Positions 55,701 to 64,000 of a DNA stretch of 64,000 bases are shown one piece after another. The position numbers and the translations under genes were made by a program. The notes under the pieces are model-generated. The model had not been told where the DNA came from. It saw only the letters and a program-made list of their open reading frames with translations, and did no database searches. Position 1 is the stretch's first letter; each line of letters opens with the position of its first letter. This stretch comes from Zygnema cylindricum (taxonomy: Eukaryota; Streptophyta; Zygnematophyceae; Zygnematales; Zygnemataceae), in contig JBBHKE010003067.1 in assembly GCA_037447655.1 (NCBI GenBank), positions 62,001 to 126,000 on the forward strand. The letters are read 5' to 3'.

Positions 55701-57011
55701 TGGGAGAGCCCCGGGAGAAGCAACAAGGCTAGGTGGGTAATCTGCGCCCAAACCCTTCCCATTAAATCCTGTGTCTTTCCCCGCCTTCACGCTAAATAGA
55801 GTATTCGGCCATTTGAGGCATCCTCAATGGCTGCCTTGAGCTAAAAAGGGTTCCTGGACAAGTGATTTGGGGTGTGTCCCGGTCCCGAGAGAAGGGGTTG
55901 TCTATCCATTGAGAAGCCCACTAGACGTCCACCGCGCTTCTCTAATAAGGTTCAATTCATGTTCCCATAAATTTCTTCTTTCTTCCTCCAATGCTTCACA
56001 GTCTACGGTGACGAGTCTGGCCCGCTCAGTAGCCTTTCTTTGTGATGTTAAAACATTTACCAGTTACTGAGCCCTGCTAACTACCTTGGTCAAATCTGCT
56101 ATTCCCCGGCCCAGAATCTCAGGATCGATAGGTCTTGTCTGCCACAATCCTCCCGGAGGTTGTAAAGTCGGGGCAGCTTTAGGAGGCTCCTTAGGAGCAA
56201 CTGTAGAAGGTGGAGGGAACATCTCTTCTTTCACCACCGGGGTGAACCTGCCTTTACTGTCACGGTGATCGAATCTTTTCCCTCTCTAGGTCTCCTAGGA
56301 GCTGTGTCTACTAGTGCGTTCTTGGTGATGAGAGGCGGCTCGGCCACAGGGTGGTTTACTGGAGGGCGTGTCTTGAGATTGAGCATCTTTATAAGGGGGA
56401 GTTGGTTCCCTCCAAGTTTGCTCTGGTAGGGACCGAGAGAAACTACTTTCGGAAGAGCTACTAAGAATCTCAACCACCCCTCCTACTGGCCTAACTGTTC
56501 GGGCGCGGTCGCTGCGGGTCACCCTCTGGACAAACTTTTTCTTTACCTTCAACTCGTGGAGATTGTGAAGGGCCAATAACTCTTTTCGACCCGGCCCACG
56601 AGGATATACCAAAAGCTCGGGATCTATGGGAATCTCCGCCCTGGGAACCTTAGACCTAGTATGGAACCCAACTTCGTGGAAATGTTCGGCAAATGTTTCA
56701 TTATGGGCCAGACCCTTCCGGCGTGCACTAAGTGAAGACTCCTTCCTATCCTCGGCTTGGGCTCTGGCAGCCTCGGACAAAGTTGGGAAGTTCTCGGGAG
56801 AAAAGATAGGTGAAGGTGGAGGAGAGGGTTGACTCACTGGCTTTTTTGGAGGAGTCGCAACTACAACGGCGGAAGACATCATTCCCTTAAGAAACCGTTC
56901 TATGTTTAAAGGTGAGGCATAGGGGAATAATTCCTCGAGCATCTATGACTCTTCCTCCGGTACAAACATACCTTGACTATCTTGCTCATCAGATTCCATT
57001 TTTGGAGCCAT
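52760..57011 (-). pseudogene. Gypsy gag, interrupted
   Basis: A likely start at 57011 (MAPKMESDEQD) is followed after about 22 codons by an in-frame stop near 56943. The sequence continues as Pro/Ser-rich frames (56295-56942, 55379-55762, 54877-55494). A helical gag segment lies at 54443-54781 (QAKGQAYVNQLQAIQTARAA). Zinc-knuckle remnants are near 53950 and 53650-53690 (CEACGFKGHKEGQC), and a charged linker is at 52756-53217. At least six frame changes are needed to traverse it. Parts are repeated at 34880-37008. Confidence 0.75.
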
Positions 57012-57169
57012 TTTTTTCTGAGCTACTCCCCCTCCAAACGAGTGATGACTGACGGGGGGAACTTGTCGGAACTATCCGTAACAAAAACCCAAACTCTTCC
57101 CAAGAAGATGAGGTCCTCTAAACTCAAGCACCTAACCCCTCTTAGCCAAAGGAGATAGGTGGTTGTTTC

Positions 57170-58302
57170 GGTACTGTGACTGTTTGTTGAAATTCTAAAA
57201 AAGATTCTCTCAAAATCCACTATTCTAGTACAAAAGATTCTGGTAATCAAACCTGGAGGAAAACCAACCGAAGTCCCAAAAACGACTACTAAAAAGAGAG
57301 AACAAAGATACTTCCACTTAGAATAATGAAAGGATAAAATATAGATATGTTGTTTCAGAATTAACAATATCACCTTGCCCTAGAAAAATAGAGAATAAAG
57401 GTAGAATTCGAAATGTTAGCAAGCGAGCTCAACCTACCCCCAAAATGTAACGCGGACAACAAGAGGAGACGGAATCTCTCCCGAAGACACCGGAACATGT
57501 AAGGCTTTCTTAAATTCTCGCTTTCCGCAACTCGGAACCGGCAAGTCCCTTCTCGGTTACCAATCCCAAATCGTTTAAACAGGAAAGATAGTGCCAACTA
57601 CCCAACAAGACTACGACTTCCACAAAAGACGGATGCAAACCAAAATGGCAATAGGGTCACAATCACATACAAAACCAAAGTTCTTTACAAAAAAGTTTGC
57701 CGGAATTTCTAGGGTTTTTCTCAAGAGACAGTACTGAAACAGCAACTTCTCTCTTTCGCCCCAAAGTGCCTTATACAAGCAAAGTTTGTCCTACTGACGG
57801 TACCAAAGTCAAAGCAATACGAGGAGCCAATTAGCGGCCAAGAATTGTTATCGTACAAACATAAGACAAAACATGTCGTATTACACTCAGGGCAAAGAGT
57901 TAAGCCACTACCTCTGGCTAGATTTGCAGCCAAATATCCTTCTATGATACATTTTTGAGCAACAAAGTTCTGAATTGACGTGAAACGCCTAACTTTAACT
58001 CAAAGTAATAAATACTCAACCCGGCTGGTGTACGTGAACTAACATCCTACACACATCCAACAGCAAAATCTACAACACTATCCCAAAAGTTACGTGGCGT
58101 TCCACAATGTAGCTTCCAAAGGGACAAGTGGCAACTAGTCACATGTAACAGAATGGTAATCTTTGAAACGAAATAACTCCGTCGTAAGGCCTCTGTTAGA
58201 CACGAAATAAAGTGTATTCCGCTTTGTTTAGAAAATAGAAAAAACTTGTCCGGCTGGGTACACTCTTTCCTAAGAACTCCGTTGACCGTACAGGGGAGAA
58301 AG
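57170..58302 (-). repeat. Gypsy 5' LTR, truncated
   Basis: It matches 37280-38405 over nearly its whole length (for example AGATTCTCTCAAAATCCACT at one end and GTTGACCGTACAGGGGAGAA at the other). The R1 part present in the 3' LTR is missing because a copia LTR begins at 58303. I could not identify a convincing tRNA primer site between 57011 and 57170. Confidence 0.75.
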
Positions 58303-58991
58303 TGTTGTTGTACAACCACCGGTGCAGGTGGAGAAGCAGCAGTAGTAGTAGAAGTAGATATGATACACTCTCAGAAGCTATCAAAAATCCTACCAAACAG
58401 CTGTTCTTAAGTGCTCACCAATTCATTTACAAGCATCCAAACCTCACAAATCCCTATCAGAATATAGAGTAGCATAAACACTGATAACTCCTAAAGTTTA
58501 AGCACAATTGACTTGACAACACTCAAGATATCATACTCAGAAGTTTCCCAAAAACTGTTTGCAGTTTTACTACTTGGAAGTCTAGATACATAATATGTTC
58601 TGAGTCCTAAGTCTTATACTTGTGTTGAACTGGCAACACCAGTGTACTTGAGAGGAATGTTAAACCACCAAGCTACCACTAATCTGTCTAGCTACCACTA
58701 AGCTATCACTAAGGTACCACTGAGTTACCCACTAAGTTGTGTAGAATCGTATCTATCGCAATTGCTCTATCGTGTACATAATCACAATAAGAATATCAGA
58801 CGCTGCGTTGTCCGTACGGACCATATCAAATACAATCATGGTTACGTTGTCCTGTGTATGTAGCTTCGCTGCTGCGCTGCTCTGCTACTGCGCTGCTCTG
58901 CTGCTGCGCTGCTCTGCTGCTGCGCTGCTCTGCTCTATAGCAGCTACGCTGCTGCTGTGCTCTAAGACTGAAAGCTTTCCAAAAGACAACA
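58303..58991 (-). repeat. Copia-D 3' LTR
   Basis: About 689 bp. In minus orientation it starts TGTTGTCTTTTGGAAAGC and ends GTACAACAACA. It is preceded by the tract GCTTTAGGGGAG (58992-59004), shared with copia-A. Its start resembles the copia-A LTR but the body differs. The last ~60 bases encode a Ser/Thr/Ala/Pro-rich Gag-like start whose initiator ATG is ATA here. The possible insertion duplication GAAAG is at 58298-58302. Confidence 0.7.
58868..58940. repeat. 16-bp tandem repeat inside copia-D LTR
   Basis: About four copies of GCTGCTGCGCTGCTCT (one with CTA for CTG), followed by a decayed copy. It lies near the LTR start. Confidence 0.85.
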
Positions 58992-59170
58992 CTCCCCTAA
59001 AGCTTTAGACTGAGTATACCGTCGCAACTGCGGTGACAAACTAGAGCAGCTTTGCAACATAGCAGTATAGCAATTAGCAAGTCACCCAGTCCCACTACAT
59101 CTCAAAGTTGGACTTAGCTATGAACCCAGATCCATTGAACGTGGGTACCCTAGAGGGTGGGCCCATAACC
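58992..59170 (-). pseudogene. Copia-C gag stub fused to a copia-D-type 3' end
   Basis: In minus orientation the LTR at 59171-60217 is followed by GGTTATGGGCCCACCC (59155-59170). Gag codons then read VMGPPSRVPTFNGSGF, continuing from an ATG inside the LTR. After about 30 codons the gag homology stops, and the sequence leads directly to the polypurine tract of the next LTR. Almost the whole internal region is missing, probably by deletion. Confidence 0.75.
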
Positions 59171-60217
59171 TGCAATTCTGTGTCCTCCATTGGACTACAG
59201 AATACAGGAAGCCTCTAGATAGTGATTAACTAACCCACTAGCAATGGAAACCACTGCTACTGAAGTCGACAAGCACACAACTTGACTGCACCCCTGTGTA
59301 CCGTGGACTCCCTTGAGTCTGTAGAAAAAGAAATCTCTGAAAACGCCCAACCACACGATAAGTTATAGCGTGGCAAAAATGCCAATTTTATACAAACTTT
59401 GAGAGAGAGAGAAGACTATCTACCTAATTTTTCTAAAGTCCTAGTTTTTCCTAGTTCTCTCTCACAGCTCCTATCTACTGCCTAAACAAACCAATCGCAA
59501 CAGTGTATAGTACATGAAAGTACTACTGCCGATGTACTTTTTGTACGTCCTTTGTACGACAAGGTCATTAAGCGGACGCGTGTCCATTTTCCACTCGTCC
59601 GTACGTTCCTCAAAATTCCCGCGACCGAATGATGTCTCTCCACATGGCGCCAGGTCATGCCACGTCACTAAATGCCAAAGTGACCATTCCGGGATTTCGG
59701 CGATGATGTGTGCCGTTAGTTTTGACGCGAAATTTAATCTCAGCCGTAATAAATTGCGTGATATTTGTTTTGCTGTCGAAACAAAATGCGCGATATCCAT
59801 TTCAAATGAGTACAGTACTTCGTACTTTGTAAAACTGTATCTATGCGTGGCGTAAAGAGTTTCAGTTAAATCATTTCTGTATAACACAATAGTTTAAATA
59901 CTAATGAAACCCTATATCTCTTAGCGGACTTCTACGACAGATTAGTTAGAGCTAACGGCTACGCCGCGCTCTGCCGGTCGGGGGTTCGAGTCCTGCTGGA
60001 CTCAACCTTTTGTTGAGAGTGACTGAAGTCACTTTTTAGTCCTTCCTATGGAGCTGAGGCAGCCATGGCTCTATTGCTCTCTCTCTCTCCTTCAGTGACT
60101 ACTACAAGTATGGGGGCGAGAGAGAAGAGATAGAGGCAGTCTGCCTACATTTTCTTTACATATTTTCCGCTAATTAATTTAGACCTAGAAAATACAATAA
60201 AACTACTTATTTCAACA
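59171..60217 (-). repeat. Copia-C LTR
   Basis: 1,047 bp. In minus orientation it starts TGTTGAAATAAG and ends GAATTGCA. It is preceded by AAAATAATGGGAG (60218-60230) at the end of RNase H and followed by a primer-binding site. It is thus bounded by internal sequence on both sides, as in a tandem LTR-internal-LTR array. It contains a GTAC-rich palindrome (59507-59560), and TATAAAA lies at about 59386-59392 on the minus strand. Confidence 0.85.
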
Positions 60218-60230
60218 CTCCCATTATTTT

Positions 60231-63200
60231 CTAGTCTAATTTTAACTTTTCTTTTAAACCACATTTTTCCTTACAATATTTTGATTCTGGAGAGAGCACC
60301 GATTTGGTCATCATGTCAGCCACCATTTCCTCATCAGATGTATATACAAGATTGAATATATTATTCTCCACTTTTTCTCTTACAAAACTTAATCTTATGT
60401 CCATATGTTTAGCCTTAAAATGATGTTTTGGATTGGCTACAATTGCTATGGCTGCTTGATTATCACAAAATACTTCATGCACTCCCTCCTTCATATACCC
60501 CAGTTCTTGCAGCAAGGACTTGACCCACATCAACTCTTTCACAGCAGAACAAGAGGCCATGTACTCAGCCTCCATAGTGGACAGAGCAACCACCTTTTGT
60601 TGCTTACTGCTCCAACAGCAAGCACCTTCCCCAACATACAACACATACCCAGAAGTGCACCGTCTCATAGGTGCGTCCCCATAACTGGCGTCACTCGAAG
60701 TAGTGATGTCAGTGTGCTCCCCTCCCAAATGCAATCATAACTCTCTAGTTCCCACCAGATATCTCATGACTCTTTAAGTTGCCTCCTAGTCTCTCTTCCT
60801 TGAATCATTAAGACTCCTACTGAGTACTCCAACTGCTGCCGCTATGTCCGGTCTGGTACAGTTCATAAAACAAATTAAACTTCCTACGACCTGTCTATAA
60901 GGGATAGATTTCATAAATTATCTTTCCTCTGCACTCATCTAATCGTCTAAGATCATCACTCCTCCTTCTACACTCCCATCACTTTCTTTTTTCAAGTCCA
61001 TGGGAGTGGTACAACTGTTAGCATTTTCCATCTGAAATTTCTTAAGCATATTACCTATTGCTTCTTTTTGAGTAAGTATGATAATCTTCTTCCCCCTATC
61101 TCTCTCCATTTGAATCCCCAAAATATATTTTGCCTCCCCTAAATCTTTTATATCAAATCTACTTCTAAGATCTTTCTTTAACTTATTGATATTTTCCAAA
61201 GATTTACTCAACACAAGCAAATCATCCATATAAACTGCAATAAAAATCACACCATTCTCATCTTCAAACAAATAGATAGAATGGTCAGAGCTGATACGGA
61301 TATATCCTAGACCGATAAGAAACTCATATAGTTTCTTATTCCACTGTCGGGGAGCCTGCTTCAATCCATATAAGGATTTTATGAGCCTGTAGACTTTGCT
61401 CTCTTCTCCTTCTTCCACGAACCCCTCGGTTTGTCTCATGAAAATATCTTCCTCTTACTCACCATTAAGAAAGGCAGTCTTAATGTCCATCTGGTGAATC
61501 TCCATGTCTTCCGCTGCTGCCAGACTGAGGAGAATCCTTACTGATGGGAACCGAACAACTGGAGCAAAGGTCTCCTCATAGTCAATCCTCTTCTTTTGGG
61601 TGAACCCCTTCGCTACCAATCGAGCCTTATTTCTCTCAATGGTATTATCTGGGTTCAGTTTTAGTTTAAATACCCATTTACACCCAATAGGTTTTCTGTG
61701 TGGAGGACAATCAGCTAGTTCGCAAGTGTTAGCTTCCATAATAGAAGCCATCTCATCATTTATGGCTCTAATCCATCTTTTTTCTCTAAACCATTCACTG
61801 CCTCCGAGAAAGACTGAGGCTCATCTGGGTGAGATAGCTTAGTTACCTTATGAACGGCTTGTTTTCCCTATATCGTTTTGCTGCTCCTCCCACCTCCTTC
61901 AAACTCCGAAGCTGGAATGGATGGAAGTCTAGATTTCTTCTCACTGTCTCATCGGCTCCCTTGTCCATGGAAGCTGGTTCTAGTCCCGCCTCTTCTATCT
62001 CCTCGAATTCCATAGGAGTATGTGAGGTTTCCGGTGAGTCTCTTGTATCTTAGATCTCCCCTGAATCTGCAATCACGGTTTCACTCATGTCTGTTTCGGC
62101 TAAGACCGAGTTCTTCTCACTTTTCGACTGAAATCTGTTTCTTATCTTCTTTGTATATTTGAAGGGGTTAAATGACTTCCCCCTAAATCCTTCATATCAA
62201 ATCTGCTTCTAAGATCTGTCTTTAACTTATTGATCTTTTCGAAGGATTTACTAAACACAAGCAGATCATCCACATAAATTGCAATAAAAATGACACCATT
62301 CTCATCCTCAAACATATAGATAGAATGGTCAGAGCTGATACGGATATATCCCAGACTGGTAAGTAACTCATCTAAATTCTTATTCTACTGTCGGGAAGCT
62401 TGCTTCTACCCATATAAGGACATTATGAGCCTGCAGACTTTGCTCTCTTCTCCTTCTTCCACTAACTCCTCAGGTTGTCTCATGAAAATTTCTTCCTCTA
62501 ACTCACCATTGAGAAAAACAGTCTTAATGTCCATCTGATGTATCTCCATGTCTTCCGCTGCTGCCAGACTGAGGAGAATCCTTACTGATGGGAACCGAAC
62601 AACTGGAGCAAAGGTCTCCTCATAGTCAATCCCCTCCTTTTGGGTGAACCCTTTCGCTACCAATCGAGCCTTATATCTCTCAATGGTATTATCTGGGTTC
62701 AGTTTTAGTTTAAATACCTATTTACACCCAATAGGTTTTCTGTCTGGAGGACAATCCGCTAGTTCCCAAGTATTTGCTTCCATGATAGAAGCCATCTCAT
62801 CATTAATGGCTCTAATCCATCTTTCTTTCTCAGGACTATTCACTGCCTCAGAGAAAGACTGAGGCTCATCAGGGTGAGATAGCTTAGTTACTTTATGAGC
62901 GGCTTGTTATTCCTGTAATCTTTTGCTGCTCCTCTTTCCTCCTTCAAACTCCGAAGCTGGAATGGATGGAAGTCTTGGATTTCTTCTCACTGTCTCATCG
63001 GCTCCCTTGTCCATAGAAACCGGTCCTTGTCTCGCTTGTTCTATCTCCTCGAAGTCCATAGGAGTATGTGAGGTTTCTGGTGAGTCTCGTGTATCTTGGA
63101 TCTCCCCAGAATCTGTCATCACGATTTCACTCATGTCCCTTTCGGGAACGATCGAGTTCTCCTCACTTTGGGACTCAAATCTGATTCTTATCTTCTTTGT

Positions 63201-64000
63201 ATATGTGAAGGGGTCAAATGACTTCCCTTCATCCATGACAACTAAGTGTTTGACCAGAATGATATCTTTTTTTGCTAAGTAATAGACTGTATATCCAATA
63301 ACATCCTCATCATATCCTACAAAGTATCCAGGTTTTCCCTTAGCATCTAGTTTCCAGTTTTTCATATCCGTGTCAAGACTGTAAACTTGGCTACCGAATA
63401 CTTTAAGGTGTGAGATATCTGGTTTCTTTCCAACCCATCTCTCATAAGGTGTCACTCCTTTTACAGCTGAGGTAAGAACTCTATTCTTAATGTAGTTGGC
63501 AGAGTTCATTGCTTGTGCCCAAAATCTCTTTCATATTTTCTTGTCTGCCAACATACTGCATGTACTATCTCCTAGTGTTCGATTCAACCTCTCAGCTACC
63601 CCATTTTTTTCCGGGTTATATGGTATAGTTTTCTGTTGATGCACTCCCTCATCTCTCAGATATTCCTTAAACTCGTTAGAGGTATATTCCCCCCCATTAT
63701 CACTCCTTATCCTCTTAATGGGGGCTTCATGCAACTTCTCATTCCAAGCTTTATATTCTTTGAAGTAAGTTGATGCTTCAGACTTTATTTTCAGAAAGTA
63801 GACTCTAGAGTATCTAGACCAGTCATCAGTTATTGTCATCATAAACCTCTTTCCTCCAACCGAAGGTACTTTTGCGGGTCCCCAAATATCTGTGTGGACC
63901 AAATCTAGCACTTTCTCACCTCCATATGTGGCGGCTTTGGGAAAGGGAAGTCTGTGAGCCTTTCCTTGAGCACAACCACTACAATCATCCATCATTTCAT
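60231..64000 (-). pseudogene. Copia-C pol (integrase, RT, RNase H), rearranged
   Basis: From the right edge leftward: the integrase zinc region and core (MDDCSGCAQGK; HTDIWGP; RSDNGGEY; NGVAERLN) at 63531-63995. The linker with its acidic segment is at 62907-63509. A first RT N-terminal copy is at 62190-62860 ([20 protein letters not shown]). Then a second linker plus RT copy (61138-62175), the RT active site YMDD near 61225, and RNase H at 60231-60734 (SDASYGDAPMRR; STMEAEYMA) ending at 60231. The duplicated part and scattered stops make it non-functional. The 5' part lies beyond the window. Confidence 0.9.
61138..63230. repeat. Tandem duplication inside copia-C pol (unit about 1,048 bp)
   Basis: 61138-62180 and 62186-63230 are direct copies covering the integrase C-terminal linker and the N-terminal half of RT. 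The junction near 62176-62186 joins RT codons KDLG directly to linker codons GKSFNPF, sharing a short GGG microhomology. The copies have since diverged by scattered substitutions. Confidence 0.88.

Larger units (their letters stand above)
37280..58302 (-). mobile_element. Ty3/gypsy retrotransposon, decayed and split by two copia insertions
   Basis: LTR-like direct repeats lie at both ends (37280-38727 and 57170-58302), and the coding order is gypsy on the minus strand. Gag is at 57011-52760, protease near 52480, RT at 46866-45686 plus 41377-40740, RNase H at 40730-40300, integrase at 40095-38860. Removing the nested copies B1 and B2 with one duplication each leaves about 12.3 kb. All domains carry stops or frameshifts. 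The 5' LTR is cut at 58302 by another copia LTR. Confidence 0.85.

Noticed and set aside
59471-59887. 138-codon minus frame and overlapping plus frame
   Set aside because: Both fall in the copia-C LTR; similar short frames in B LTRs (for example 47379-47573) are also LTR sequence.

Overview
The window looks like nuclear DNA of a green-lineage (streptophyte) eukaryote. It has two intron-rich housekeeping genes with GT-AG introns, long degenerate TTTAGGG-like tracts, a hAT DNA transposon, and plant-type Ty1/copia and Ty3/gypsy retrotransposons. The species cannot be fixed from sequence alone. A repeat-rich charophyte alga or bryophyte-like genome would fit, but that is inference.

Layout. 1-3743: 3' part of a plus-strand eIF2D gene. 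3744-6029: spacer with a short inverted-repeat element. 6030-11557: one complete hAT transposon with a perfect 8-bp target duplication and a frameshifted transposase. 11764-18529: a complete ten-exon plus-strand gene for a TBL2-like, membrane-anchored WD40 protein. 18530-27190: gene-poor DNA with a T/G-rich telomere-like tract, a 211-bp-arm inverted repeat, two long (AT)n runs, a LINE 3' fragment, two arrays of a 20-bp satellite, and an unresolved 2.6-kb segment between the arrays.

27190-64000 is a nested retrotransposon cluster. A very young copia element (copia-A, 27371-33139, LTRs differing at only two positions seen) sits inside a related copia LTR. That LTR in turn interrupts a minus-strand copia fragment. 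A minus-strand gypsy element (about 37280-58302) is split by two plus-strand copia elements of one family (B1 41378-45685, B2 46867-51267). These carry gag but no protease, integrase, RT or RNase H. The right edge holds further minus-strand copia remnants (two different LTRs, a gag stub, a rearranged pol).

The most unusual shared property is at the LTR/internal junctions. In the copia families the Gag start codon lies inside the LTR, and the probable primer-binding site (GGTTATGGGCCCA, matching the anticodon-arm region of initiator tRNA-Met as in Drosophila copia) is read as Gag codons Val-Met-Gly-Pro. The B-family LTRs also carry a dense GTAC cluster with a palindrome upstream of a TATA box and an antisense tRNA-like segment. 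Related features appear in the C family. No rRNA, intact tRNA gene or CRISPR array was found.
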